From NCBI RefSeq assembly GCF_014075995.1, contig NZ_CP055153.1:2418001-2482000 (forward strand): 64,000 bases of DNA. Direction: 5' to 3'. The notes below the pieces were generated by a model, which made no database searches, was not told where the DNA came from, and saw only the letters and a program-made list of their open reading frames with translations. This stretch comes from Adhaeribacter radiodurans (lineage in GTDB: Bacteria > Bacteroidota > Bacteroidia > Cytophagales > Hymenobacteraceae). Position numbers and translations under genes: made by a program. Of this stretch, positions 45,779 to 56,600 are shown piece after piece (within the stretch, counting starts at the first letter, position 1; every line of letters begins with the position of its first letter).

Positions 45779-47665
45779 CTACACTACCAACACCGGAATT
45801 TTGACGGAGTGCCGCACAGAATCGATGGTGGTACCTAAAATTAAATCTTTCATTAAACGATGGCCGTGGGAGCCCATTACCAATAGTTCGGCTTCAAAAT
45901 TCTTTACAATTTTGGGAATACATTTTTTGGGATTGCCGTAACCTAGTTCTACCTTTATGTGGTAGCCTTTTTCGCGCAAGTCTTTGGCGTAACGATCCAG
46001 GTTTTGTTTATCTGAGCTCGTTTCAAAATCTTCGATATCTTCGCCCATAACCATGGCCCCGGCCGTTTCTACCACGTGAATTAACACGTATTCTGCCCCT
46101 TGGTTACCTATAGCTAAAGCATTATTTATAACGTATTTATCTACTTCACTGAAATCTAAAGTTATAGCAATGCGGGAGTAAATGGGTTTGGCTAAAGGTT
46201 GGTATTCTACGGCCCGATGGTGCGGGGCTACCGAATGCGGCCGCAACGCTTTTACTACCATAGGCTGAAAAGTAATGTACAGGAGCAGTACTAAGGCTGC
46301 TATTGCGATGGGTACTGCCGTAAGCCAGATCAGGGTAGGATGCGAGGTGGATGCCAGCCAGCCGGAAATTTCTTCAAAAACCAATTTAATGTTTAAAATA
46401 ACAATAATAGTAGCGGCAACCCACGCCCCAATTTTAACCCAGATCCCAATTACAAAATCGCCCATGCGCTTTGGGCTACTCACAAAATGAATAAGCGGAA
46501 TAATTGCAAAACCTAACTGCATACTTAATATAACCTGACTAAAAACCAATAGCTTGCCCGTGTATTCTTCGCCGAAATAGGCAATTACAAACAAGGCTGG
46601 ACCAACGGCTAATAAACGGGTAATCATGCGGCGGAGCCACGGCTGAATGCGCAAGTTTAAATACCCTTCCATTACTATCTGACCCGCCAACGTGCCGGTA
46701 AGAGTGGAGCTTTGGCCAGCAGCAATTAAAGCAACAGCAAACAATACTGGAGCCCATTGGGTACCGAGTAAAGGAGCCAGAAATTTATGCGCATCTTTAA
46801 TTTCGGCTACGGCATACATGCCATTTTTGTGAAAAGCAGTAGCCGCTAAAATTAAAATGGCGGCATTTACAAATAAAGCCAGGTTTAAGGCAATAGCCGA
46901 ATCGATAAAATTAAATTTAATGGCTTTTCTAATACCATCCAGGGTTCGCTCAAACTTACGGGTTTGCACCAACGACGAATGCAAATACAAATTATGCGGC
47001 ATTACGGTAGCGCCAATAATACCTATTGCTATGTACAAAGCTTCGTTATTAGGAATACTCGGAACCAGGCCGGATGCAATGTCACTGAAAGCGGGTTTGG
47101 CAAACAACATTTCGAGCACAAAAGCACCCCCAATAATGGTTACCAGTACCAAGATAAAGGCTTCCATTTTGCGCATACCCTGGTTAATCAAAAATAAAAG
47201 TAAAAACGTGTCGAGCACGGTTACACTAACGCCCCAAATTAAGGGCAATCCAAATAACAACTGTAACCCAATGGCCATACCCAGCACCTCCGCTAAGTCG
47301 CAAGCGGCAATAGCAATTTCGGCTAAAATGTAAAGCGGTATATTAATAATTCCCGGGTAAAACTCCCGCGAAGCCTGGGCCAGGTCTTTTCCCTGCACTA
47401 CTCCTAAGCGGGCACTTAAACTTTGCAACAGCAAAGCCATCAGGTTCGACATGAGTAAAACCCAAATTAATTTATAACCAAACTGACTACCGCCGGCAAT
47501 ATCGGTGGCCCAATTACCAGGGTCCATGTAGCCTACACTCACCAGGTAAGCAGGTCCCATAAAGGAAAATAATTTTCGCCAGAAGCTTTTCTGTCCGGTA
47601 GTGTCTACAGTGGCATTTACTTCTTCTAAAGATTTACTCCTTGATATAGTATTTTGGTTTAACAT
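45779..47665 (-). CDS. mntH: Nramp divalent metal transporter fused to a universal stress domain
   Basis: Transporter of 628 residues for Mn2+/Fe2+ and other divalent metals, proton-driven. The Nramp part (about 35-455, roughly eleven helices) has the metal-binding DPGN at 48-51 and MPH at 222-224. The last 134 residues (495-628) form a UspA domain with its nucleotide-binding motif (MGSHGHRLMKDLILGTTIDS), which may sense ATP or cAMP. The usual Nramp length is near 420, so this is a fusion. A MntR-family regulator gene lies 140 bases upstream in the same direction, a typical regulatory pairing. Confidence 0.93.
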   Translation of the reverse strand: MLNQNTISRSKSLEEVNATVDTTGQKSFWRKLFSFMGPAYLVSVGYMDPGNWATDIAGGSQFGYKLIWVLLMSNLMALLLQSLSARLGVVQGKDLAQASREFYPGIINIPLYILAEIAIAACDLAEVLGMAIGLQLLFGLPLIWGVSVTVLDTFLLLFLINQGMRKMEAFILVLVTIIGGAFVLEMLFAKPAFSDIASGLVPSIPNNEALYIAIGIIGATVMPHNLYLHSSLVQTRKFERTLDGIRKAIKFNFIDSAIALNLALFVNAAILILAATAFHKNGMYAVAEIKDAHKFLAPLLGTQWAPVLFAVALIAAGQSSTLTGTLAGQIVMEGYLNLRIQPWLRRMITRLLAVGPALFVIAYFGEEYTGKLLVFSQVILSMQLGFAIIPLIHFVSSPKRMGDFVIGIWVKIGAWVAATIIVILNIKLVFEEISGWLASTSHPTLIWLTAVPIAIAALVLLLYITFQPMVVKALRPHSVAPHHRAVEYQPLAKPIYSRIAITLDFSEVDKYVINNALAIGNQGAEYVLIHVVETAGAMVMGEDIEDFETSSDKQNLDRYAKDLREKGYHIKVELGYGNPKKCIPKIVKNFEAELLVMGSHGHRLMKDLILGTTIDSVRHSVKIPVLVV

Positions 47666-47805
47666 AGGCAGGGTTGTAAAATTTTTAATCCAGGTTTAAT
47701 CCTGTGGCATTAATCCGTCATGTTGAACTAGTGAGCCTTGTCGGCTTCTGGGAAAGATTGATTGTTTATTATTCTTTTATTGCCGCAATAAAAATTAACC
47801 AGCTT

Positions 47806-48462
47806 TTAGATCGTGATAAAAAGGTTGCGGGCTACTTCGTGCGAAATCACCAGGTTTTTATCATCTTCTAATTTAATTTCCATGGATTTATCGTAAGCAA
47901 TCTGGTTCAGAACCGTAATTTTCATGCCCAGGCATATTCCTATTTTGTCCAGGTGTTGTAAGAATAAAGGTTGCTTATCTTTTACGCCGCTTACTACTCC
48001 GCTGGCATTAACAGATAAATCGGCAGCCAGTACTTGTTCGGGTTGATGAATAATGCCTTCATCAGTTGGAATAGGATCACCGTGCGGGTCAATTTTGGGA
48101 AATCCTAAAAATTCATCTAAGCGTTGTACCAATAGGGGTGAGGTAATATGTTCCAGCTCTTCGGCTACCTCATGCACTTCGTCCCAGTTAAAGCGCAGCT
48201 TCTCTACTAAAAATACTTCCCAAAGGCGATGCTTCCGGATAATCTGTAAAGCAATTTGCTGCCCTTCCGGCGATAAGGAGACTCCCCTGTATTTAACATA
48301 AAAAATAATATTTTTACCACTTAATTTTTTTAACATATCGCTTACCGAAGCCGCTTTAGTTTGCAGTGCTTCGGCAATGGCATTGGTATTTACCTCCCGG
48401 TTATTGCTCTGGGAAAGCTTATAAATGGTTTTAATATAATTTTCTTCGGTATAACTCAGCAC
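47806..48462 (-). CDS. mntR: DtxR/MntR-family metal-dependent regulator
   Basis: Regulator of 218 residues. An N-terminal winged helix (SYTEENYIKTIYKLSQ; AIAEALQTKAASVSDMLKKL) is followed by the dimerisation/metal domain (LAELEHITSPLL-type segment, EELEHITSPLLVQRLDEFLG) and a C-terminal FeoA/SH3-like domain (about 145-218). Such proteins bind Mn2+ or Fe2+ and repress uptake genes. The next gene in this direction is the Nramp-USP transporter, so it is probably its repressor. Confidence 0.93.
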   Translation of the reverse strand: MLSYTEENYIKTIYKLSQSNNREVNTNAIAEALQTKAASVSDMLKKLSGKNIIFYVKYRGVSLSPEGQQIALQIIRKHRLWEVFLVEKLRFNWDEVHEVAEELEHITSPLLVQRLDEFLGFPKIDPHGDPIPTDEGIIHQPEQVLAADLSVNASGVVSGVKDKQPLFLQHLDKIGICLGMKITVLNQIAYDKSMEIKLEDDKNLVISHEVARNLFITI

Positions 48463-48676
48463 TTCTTAATTTAGTTGTTTGTTGGTCGTTATTAATTGTT
48501 GCAAGTTAGAAGGTTAAAAAGTTAGAAAGTTGTAAGGTTTTGCGGTTAGGAATTTAGAATTTAACAACCAAGCAATCTAATAACCCATCAATCATTTCAC
48601 TTAGTGGCTGTTGATCATGGACTATCGACTATGGTCTAAATGCAAATAATTAACAACCAGCAACTATCAACTGTAA
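48463..48676. repeat. Low-complexity inverted-repeat spacer
   Basis: GTTG/GTTA-rich units on one side (48475-48505 and beyond) face AACAAC/CAACTATCAAC units near 48648-48673, as a loose inverted repeat. The same style recurs at 10236, 51775-51905 and 63661-63814. No gene. Confidence 0.55.
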
Positions 48677-49693
48677 TCAATTCCATCTGATTAGGGCAGA
48701 AGCCCAGGTAAATCCACTACCAAAAGCCGCCAAACACACTAAATCGCCCGATTTTATTTTTCCTTGCGCTACGGCTTCGCTCAAAGCAATAGGCACCGAA
48801 GCCGCCGTAGTATTGCCATACCGCTGAATATTGCTAAATACTTTCTCGGCAGGTAAACCCATTTTTTGCTGAATGAAAGACGTAATCCGTAAATTAGCCT
48901 GGTGCGGAATAAGCATGTCGATATCGGTGGGTTTATAACCGTTTTTGTTTAAAGCTTCCATAATTACTTCCGGAAACCGCACCACCGCATTTTTAAAAAC
49001 TGTTTGGCCGTTCATAATAGGGTAAATAGAACCATTATCGATCATTTCTTGGGTAAGGCGCTCGGGGGCATTACTGCTGGGGGCCAGACAAGATAATTCT
49101 TCGGCCAGTTCACCATCGGCATGTAAATGCGTCGATAAAATACCCGTATTTTCATCTTCGGAAGGAGTAAGTACCACGGCTCCGGCTCCATCCCCAAAAA
49201 TTACCGATACTGCCCGGCCGCGGGTTGTCATGTCTAAACCCGAAGAATGAATTTCGGAACCAACTACCAGCACATTGTTGTACATACCCGTTTTAATAAA
49301 TTGATCGGCCACGGACAACGCATAAATAAAACCGGAACATTGGTTACGCACATCCAGGGCCGGAATTTCTTTTAAGCCCATATCACGTTGCAACAATACC
49401 CCCGAACCCGGAAAAACATAATCCGGACTTAGAGTGGCAAACACAATCATGTCTAATTGAGATTTATCTAAACCCGCCATTTGCAAAGCTTTTTTGGCCG
49501 CTTTAGCTCCCATGTTTGCGGTAGTATCTTTACCGGGTTCAAAATACCGGCGTTCTTCTATGCCAGTCCGTTCTATAATCCACTCGTTAGAAGTTTCCAT
49601 TATTTTTTCCAGGTCCGCATTGGTTACCACCTTCTCAGGTACATAATGGCCTACTCCGGCAATTTTAGATTTTCTCATAACCTTCTTATTCAC
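48677..49693 (-). CDS. fabH: 3-oxoacyl-ACP synthase III (FabH)
   Basis: Fatty acid synthesis initiation enzyme of 338 residues; condenses acetyl-CoA-type primers with malonyl-ACP. The active-site triad is visible: Cys119 in RNQCSGF, His264 in PHQANLR and Asn294 in RYGNTTAAS. Length and order match FabH. It is monocistronic. Several bacteroidetes carry more than one copy, so a specialised role, for example branched-chain primer use, is possible but cannot be read from sequence. Confidence 0.95.
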   Translation of the reverse strand: MNKKVMRKSKIAGVGHYVPEKVVTNADLEKIMETSNEWIIERTGIEERRYFEPGKDTTANMGAKAAKKALQMAGLDKSQLDMIVFATLSPDYVFPGSGVLLQRDMGLKEIPALDVRNQCSGFIYALSVADQFIKTGMYNNVLVVGSEIHSSGLDMTTRGRAVSVIFGDGAGAVVLTPSEDENTGILSTHLHADGELAEELSCLAPSSNAPERLTQEMIDNGSIYPIMNGQTVFKNAVVRFPEVIMEALNKNGYKPTDIDMLIPHQANLRITSFIQQKMGLPAEKVFSNIQRYGNTTAASVPIALSEAVAQGKIKSGDLVCLAAFGSGFTWASALIRWN

Positions 49694-49775
49694 AACAAAT
49701 ATACATTAATTATTTAAAATTTAGACAAGTCTAAAAATTTATTTTAATAATTTAGATTATTTTATTTATATAACC

Positions 49776-50903
49776 TTAAAAATTCTTGTTGTATAACTTA
49801 ATTAATCTGCATTCGTCTGTTTCCCAGAATACATCTTCCGGAACACCAGTTGGAAAAAACACTTGTTCCTGTAATTGCCGAAGTAATTGCTGGTAATCTA
49901 CTGTTCTAAAATCCAGATTAATTCCGGCCTGGTATTGATCTACGCGATTCGCCCAATTGGGATTTTGCTGCACTAATACGGGTAAACCATTTGCCAGGTA
50001 TTCAAATAATTTGGTGGGAGTACAACTAAAAGTACTCGGATGCGGTTGGTAGGGCAGTAAACCTAAATCGCTTTGTTGAATATATTCTATAATTTCAGAA
50101 TGCGGAACAAGTTTATCACCCCCAATTAAAGTAATGTAAGGTTTGTCCTTGATTGCTGATTTTAACTTTTGTAAAGTGGAAGCAATGGCACAATAGCCAA
50201 TTATGGTGAGCGAAAAACCGGCGTTTTCCTGATGCAAGTGCCGGCATAGTTCTACTGTTTCAAAAATACCATGCATTTCGGAAATAGTACCCGAATACAA
50301 GAGTTTAACTTGCTGTGTATTTATTTTAATCGGGTAACGCTTAGGTAAATAAGGTGGCTTGGCCATTTGCTTAAACTTATTTTCCAAAAGGATAAATTTG
50401 TTTTTTAAGAAAGGAAGCTCCGCAGCATACGATTTTTCGGCTAATAAATAAAAATTTATAAAAGAGGACGATAGGTATTCGAACCCGCGAATAGCATAAG
50501 CCAATAAATACTTAATTATATAAGGATAAGCGTTTTGAGTGATAAGATTCAGAAAATAATTTTCCCGCACATCGTACCAGATTTTACCCCCGTGCAGGAG
50601 TTTATACAGCGAAGTAATAAATAAAAGTTCGTGGGTACTTACTATTATTAAATGGGGTTTTAACCGCCGCAACAATTGCCAATATTGCCATTGTACTTTT
50701 ACCCGGCCCCAACTTAACCTTTTAAAATAAGCAAAGGAATGAAATTGAATAGGCAAAATTGTTTGAGGTTCTTTTACTGGAAAACCAGCAATGTGTATCT
50801 CCGTTTGCGGTATTTGGGCCAACGAACTACCTAGTTTTTCCAACATCCGGGTGTCGTTTATTGGCTTTAACACAGAAGATAGTAAGATGCGGGTTTTCTT
50901 CAT
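49776..50903 (-). CDS. Glycosyltransferase, GT4-like (family 1 fold)
   Basis: Protein of 375 residues from the chosen ATG (MKKTRILLSSVLKPINDTRM); the frame is open further to 50963, but that would overlap the divergent dapD start. Central and C-terminal motifs resemble GT-B glycosyltransferases: LLYSGTISEMHGIFETVELC, LTIIGYC, SDLGLLPYQPHPSTFSCTPT KLFEYLANGLPV. The last motif is the conserved nucleotide-sugar-binding E(x7)E-type region, here KLFEYLANGLPVLV. Acceptor unknown; surface polysaccharide synthesis is likely. No polysaccharide cluster is adjacent. Confidence 0.85.
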   Translation of the reverse strand: MKKTRILLSSVLKPINDTRMLEKLGSSLAQIPQTEIHIAGFPVKEPQTILPIQFHSFAYFKRLSWGRVKVQWQYWQLLRRLKPHLIIVSTHELLFITSLYKLLHGGKIWYDVRENYFLNLITQNAYPYIIKYLLAYAIRGFEYLSSSFINFYLLAEKSYAAELPFLKNKFILLENKFKQMAKPPYLPKRYPIKINTQQVKLLYSGTISEMHGIFETVELCRHLHQENAGFSLTIIGYCAIASTLQKLKSAIKDKPYITLIGGDKLVPHSEIIEYIQQSDLGLLPYQPHPSTFSCTPTKLFEYLANGLPVLVQQNPNWANRVDQYQAGINLDFRTVDYQQLLRQLQEQVFFPTGVPEDVFWETDECRLIKLYNKNF

Positions 50904-50956
50904 TAGGGAGAATCTGCTACTTTTACGCCACGAATATACTTTCAGATACGACGAAT

Positions 50957-51772
50957 ATGACATTGCAACAACTAATTGAAGAAGCCTGGACCGACCGGAC
51001 TAAATTGCAGGAAGCAGCCACCACCGATGCTATCCGCGAAGTAATTGAACAACTCGAAAAAGGTAAAATGCGGGTGGCCGAACCAACGGGCGATGGTAAA
51101 TGGCAAGTAAATCAATGGATTAAAAAAGCGGTTTTAATGTATTTTCCGATTCAGAAAATGGAAACCATTAAAGTCGGGCCGTTTGAGTTTCACGATAAAA
51201 TGGCTTTAAAACAAAATTACGAACAATTAGGCGTGCGGGTAGTACCCCATGCTGTTGCCCGTTACGGTGCCTACGTAGCGAAAGGTGTAATTATGATGCC
51301 GTCGTATATAAATATTGGCGCCTACGTAGACGAAGGAACCATGGTGGATACCTGGGCTACCGTTGGATCGTGCGCGCAAGTAGGTAAAAATGTGCATCTA
51401 AGTGGGGGAGTAGGACTTGGAGGTGTACTAGAGCCCGTGCAAGCCTCACCGGTGATTGTGGAAGATGGCGCTTTTATTGGTTCCCGGTGCATTTTAGTAG
51501 AAGGATGCCATATTGGTAAAGAAGCCGTAATTGGTGCCAATGTATGTATTACTGGTTCTTCTAAAATAATTGATGTAACGCAACCCGAGCCGGTTATTTA
51601 CAATGGTTATGTGCCGCCGCGTTCGGTAGTTATTCCTGGTTCGTACAATAAAACTTTCCCAGCCGGCGATTACCAGGTACCTTGCGCCCTAATCATTGGT
51701 CAGCGGAAAGAAAGTACCGATTTAAAAACCTCCTTAAACGAAGCACTGCGCGAAAATAGCGTGGCGGTTTAG
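50957..51772 (+). CDS. dapD: Tetrahydrodipicolinate N-succinyltransferase
   Basis: Lysine/diaminopimelate pathway enzyme of 271 residues. It has an N-terminal helical domain and a left-handed beta-helix of hexapeptide repeats (YVAKGVIMMPSYINIGAYVD; CILVEGCHIGKEAVIGANVC). Length matches DapD exactly from this ATG; the frame is open upstream to 50759 but only through the divergent glycosyltransferase gene. Supplies cell-wall meso-diaminopimelate. Confidence 0.97.
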   Translation: MTLQQLIEEAWTDRTKLQEAATTDAIREVIEQLEKGKMRVAEPTGDGKWQVNQWIKKAVLMYFPIQKMETIKVGPFEFHDKMALKQNYEQLGVRVVPHAVARYGAYVAKGVIMMPSYINIGAYVDEGTMVDTWATVGSCAQVGKNVHLSGGVGLGGVLEPVQASPVIVEDGAFIGSRCILVEGCHIGKEAVIGANVCITGSSKIIDVTQPEPVIYNGYVPPRSVVIPGSYNKTFPAGDYQVPCALIIGQRKESTDLKTSLNEALRENSVAV

Positions 51773-51774
51773 TT

Positions 51775-51905
51775 GTTGAAAGGTTGGAAAGGTTAAAAGG
51801 TTGATTTAGTAAATTGTTTATTCAAAAGAACTATTTAGTAAGGTTTTATACACTATAATTTTAGAATATTAACCTTACAACCTTTTAACTTTTCAACCTT
51901 TCAAC
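51775..51905. repeat. Long imperfect inverted repeat between convergent genes
   Basis: GTTGAAAGG-type units at 51775-51803 pair with CAACCTTT-type units at 51878-51905; I count about 28 positions with few mismatches. It probably terminates transcription from both dapD and the dehydrogenase gene. An ATTTAGTAAAT palindrome lies in the loop at 51804-51814. Confidence 0.75.
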
Positions 51906-51911
51906 CTGCAA

Positions 51912-52799
51912 CTATCTAAACCGCTCGGCTACTAGTAAATCTTTGCTGCCGGGGGTATAGGTATAAAAACCAATGCCCGATTTTACTCCTTTGTGTCCGG
52001 CTTGTACCATATTTACTAATAAAGGACATGGTGCATACTTCGGGTTACCAAAACCTTCGTGTAATACTCTCAAAATAGATAAGCATACATCTAGGCCGAT
52101 AAAGTCGGCAAGTTGAAGCGGTCCCATGGGGTGTGCCATGCCTAATTTCATGACAGTATCAATCTCGGTAACGCCCGCCACACCTTCGTATAAACTGTAA
52201 ATAGCCTCGTTAATCATAGGCATTAAAATCCGGTTAGCTATAAAGCCCGGATAATCATTAACTACCACCGGAGTTTTTCCTAGTGTATGCGAAAGCTGCC
52301 GAACTGTTTCGGTAACTTCTTCGGTGGTATTATAGCCTTTTATAATTTCTACTAGCTTCATTACGGGAACCGGATTCATAAAATGCATCCCAATTACCTT
52401 TTCAGGGCGGTTGGTAACGGAAGCAATTTGCGTAATGGAAATAGAAGAAGTATTAGTTGCCAGAATGGTTGAAGCCGGGCATTTTTCATCTAACTCCCGG
52501 AAAATTTGCTTTTTTAACTCTACGTTTTCGGTAGCGGCTTCAATTACTAAATCTACTTCCTGCACGCCAAGGGCAAGTTCGGTTTGTAAAGTAATATTTT
52601 GAAGAGTTTGCTCTTTCTGTTCGGCGGTTAATTGGTCTTTGGCCACCATGCGATCCAGGTTTTTAGCAATGGTTTGTTGAGCCCTTTCTAAAGCATTTTT
52701 TGAAATATCAACTAAGTTAACTTTAAATTGATGCTGCGCAAAAACGTGCGCGATGCCGTTGCCCATAGTACCCGAGCCAATTACCGCAATGTTTTTCAT
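51912..52799 (-). CDS. 3-hydroxyacyl-CoA (3-hydroxybutyryl-CoA) dehydrogenase
   Basis: NAD-dependent dehydrogenase of 295 residues. The Rossmann motif GSGTMG (8-13), acceptor loop DISKNALERA, NTSSISIT and catalytic region GMHFMNPVPVMKLVEII are family hallmarks. It interconverts acetoacetyl-CoA and 3-hydroxybutyryl-CoA in fatty acid or butanoate metabolism. Single gene; length is typical of the short Hbd-type enzymes, without a fused crotonase. Confidence 0.93.
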   Translation of the reverse strand: MKNIAVIGSGTMGNGIAHVFAQHQFKVNLVDISKNALERAQQTIAKNLDRMVAKDQLTAEQKEQTLQNITLQTELALGVQEVDLVIEAATENVELKKQIFRELDEKCPASTILATNTSSISITQIASVTNRPEKVIGMHFMNPVPVMKLVEIIKGYNTTEEVTETVRQLSHTLGKTPVVVNDYPGFIANRILMPMINEAIYSLYEGVAGVTEIDTVMKLGMAHPMGPLQLADFIGLDVCLSILRVLHEGFGNPKYAPCPLLVNMVQAGHKGVKSGIGFYTYTPGSKDLLVAERFR

Positions 52800-53209
52800 A
52801 GAATTTTTTAATTATTTATTATAAATATTAAACTATATAAAGAATTCCTAAAAAATCCAAATATATAGTTTATAATATTGAAATAAATGGCTATTTACCT
52901 TTGAATTGTTAAATAATTGACTAAAATTAATTTTGATACTTTAATTGGTATGAGTAGTATTTTACGTTTTTAGAAATATATTAAAGTGGCTGATTATTAA
53001 TTATTTAGTAAAAATATGTGAAAAGTTTAAGCTATACCTTTAAAAATTTTAATAAAAGGCCAATTACCTAATACTACTAAAAAATAATCCAATATAAATC
53101 TTTTCTGATGTTTGTGCGTAAATGTTAAAAACCGGATAAATTTAGCTTCTTCTAAAATTTACAAGTGAGCAAATTTATTCATCCAAACCAAACTAAACTA
53201 AATAAAACT
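52800..53209. other. Intergenic region, 410 bases, no gene seen
   Basis: Very AT-rich divergent spacer ahead of two tiny membrane-protein genes. The frame of the first of these extends upstream to 53165 via GTG codons, but only the ATG at 53210 matches its twin. No regulatory site recognised. Confidence 0.5.
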
Positions 53210-53362
53210 ATGGGAAATTTGCTTTATGTTATCGCCGTTGTATTAATTATTCTTTGGCTCATTGGCTTTTTAGGCTTTCCTTCTGCTGTAGGTGGCTTAA
53301 TTCACATTTTGTTAGTTATTGCGGTAATCTCAATTATTTTAGGATTAATACGGCGAGCCTAA
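53210..53362 (+). CDS. Small hydrophobic membrane protein (lmo0937-like), copy 1
   Basis: Fifty-residue protein with two hydrophobic segments (YVIAVVLIILWLIGFLGF and LIHILLVIAVISIILGLI) joined by PSAVGGL. The lmo0937-type family has this size and layout. Start chosen to match the twin gene 48 bases further on. Function unknown; such proteins are often induced by stress. Confidence 0.8.
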   Translation: MGNLLYVIAVVLIILWLIGFLGFPSAVGGLIHILLVIAVISIILGLIRRA

Positions 53363-53409
53363 CAATAGTTAATCTTCAAACATTATAAACTAAACAAACA
53401 CCTTAAACT

Positions 53410-53562
53410 ATGGGAAACACCTTGTATATTATCGCCGTTGTATTAATTATATTATGGTTAATTGGTTTTCTGGGCTTTCCGGATGCCGTTGGAGGGTTAA
53501 TTCACATTCTGCTGGTTATTGCAGTAATTGCCATCCTGTTAAGATTAATTCGAGGCGCTTGA
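53410..53562 (+). CDS. Small hydrophobic membrane protein (lmo0937-like), copy 2
   Basis: Tandem duplicate of the preceding gene: fifty residues, 43 identical, differing at positions 4, 7, 25, 41, 43, 45 and 49. It begins MGNTLYIIAVVLIILW and is followed by a strong terminator, so the two form one transcript. Confidence 0.82.
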   Translation: MGNTLYIIAVVLIILWLIGFLGFPDAVGGLIHILLVIAVIAILLRLIRGA

Positions 53563-53590
53563 TAGTTTAGTAATAACTTATTGGCATAAA

Positions 53591-53626
53591 AAAACCACCT
53601 CGTAAAACAGGTGGTTTTTGTTTTTT
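53591..53626 (+). terminator. Intrinsic terminator after the tandem small membrane proteins
   Basis: AAAACCACCT (53591-53600) pairs with AGGTGGTTTT (53609-53618), followed by a T-run to 53626. Confidence 0.92.
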
Positions 53627-53727
53627 ACCAATTACCATTTACCAATGGTCTATTATTTATCCAGTAAATAATAAATTCTTAACATTTATAAGTGTTTGGT
53701 AAATGGTAAATGATAATTAGTAAATGA

Positions 53728-54561
53728 TTACCTGCGGGAATGTAAATTATAGATAAAGCCTACGCGTACCACTGGGTTAGACCGATATTGATACACGCCG
53801 TTGTTTAAATTAAAAAGTACGTACAAGTCCATTCCGAAATTACCATTCATTTGGCGGTAACCGCCTCCCGCTAAGGTAGAACTAATGTTGCGGCGCGTTT
53901 CTACAATTTGCCGGCTTGGATTTAATTCTAAGTCGGCTACGCTCAAAAATTCATGTTCGGCATGAAACAAGATGCCTTTAAACAAATCGACCTGCGTAAA
54001 CAATTTTCCACCGTAAGTAGATAGGTGATAGCCATTGCTGCCTACGTATTCGTACGTAACTCCCGGGCCTACTGCCCAACGATCTAAAATCCGGTATCCA
54101 ACAAAGGGCGATAAACTTATGTTAAAGTACGAACCCGAATAAGAATTGGAGCCAAAACCAATACCACCGGTACTACCTATAAACGTCCGGTCAAGGAAAG
54201 TTTTCGGCATTTCTTCACCGGATTGTCCCATTTCCGCTTTTGATTTACGATGTAAAGGCTCTAAATTAGGATCAGCCTGATAAACCGGAGCGTCTGAGTC
54301 ATCCTTCTCTGGCTGAGTAGTTCTGGGAGTTGGTTTTTTTTCCGGCGTAGGTTGTTGAACCGGAGCCGTGGGCTGCGTAGCCGGACTTGTTTGATTTGGT
54401 TGGTTTGGTACCGGTACGGGTGCTCCGGGCAGTTCATTGTTTAAGGCTGGTTTTTGGTTGGTAGAATCCTTGACCTGGGCTTGCACTCCGGATACCGAGT
54501 AAAAAAATAAAGCTCCCAGTAAAATACCGAAAGCTTTTTTATTTATAAATAAGATAGTCAT
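53728..54561 (-). CDS. Exported outer-membrane-barrel-like protein of unknown function
   Basis: Protein of 277 residues with a signal peptide (about 1-28) and a Pro/Gln/Thr-rich linker (about 40-100; repeated PTAPVQQPTPEKKPTPR). The C-terminal 150 residues are alternating beta segments (GIGFGSNSYSGSYFNISLSP, WAVGPGVTYEYVGSNGYHLS) and end with an aromatic residue near the end, as small outer membrane barrels do. No specific family recognised. Confidence 0.7.
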   Translation of the reverse strand: MTILFINKKAFGILLGALFFYSVSGVQAQVKDSTNQKPALNNELPGAPVPVPNQPNQTSPATQPTAPVQQPTPEKKPTPRTTQPEKDDSDAPVYQADPNLEPLHRKSKAEMGQSGEEMPKTFLDRTFIGSTGGIGFGSNSYSGSYFNISLSPFVGYRILDRWAVGPGVTYEYVGSNGYHLSTYGGKLFTQVDLFKGILFHAEHEFLSVADLELNPSRQIVETRRNISSTLAGGGYRQMNGNFGMDLYVLFNLNNGVYQYRSNPVVRVGFIYNLHSRR

Positions 54562-54639
54562 TTTATAGTATTAGTATTAAGTTAAACTCATTACTTGTAG
54601 ATGCCATTTTTGTTTAAATGGTTGCATAAACAAATTAAA

Positions 54640-56600
<1,961 letters not shown>

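Noticed and set aside
47700-47770. Possible manganese-regulator operator or mobile-repeat fragment between the Nramp and MntR genes
   Set aside because: A run like CCGTCATGTTGAACTAGTGA resembles common Bacteroidota intergenic repeats, but I saw no clear palindrome or second copy.
50759-50956. Extension of the dapD frame upstream of its ATG
   Set aside because: It runs through the divergent glycosyltransferase gene; from the ATG the protein has the usual DapD length.
50904-50963. Twenty extra residues at the start of the glycosyltransferase
   Set aside because: They overlap the dapD start and the family starts at the internal ATG.
53165-53209. Upstream extension of the first small membrane protein
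   Set aside because: Its tandem twin begins at MGN, and the extension is hydrophilic and unshared.
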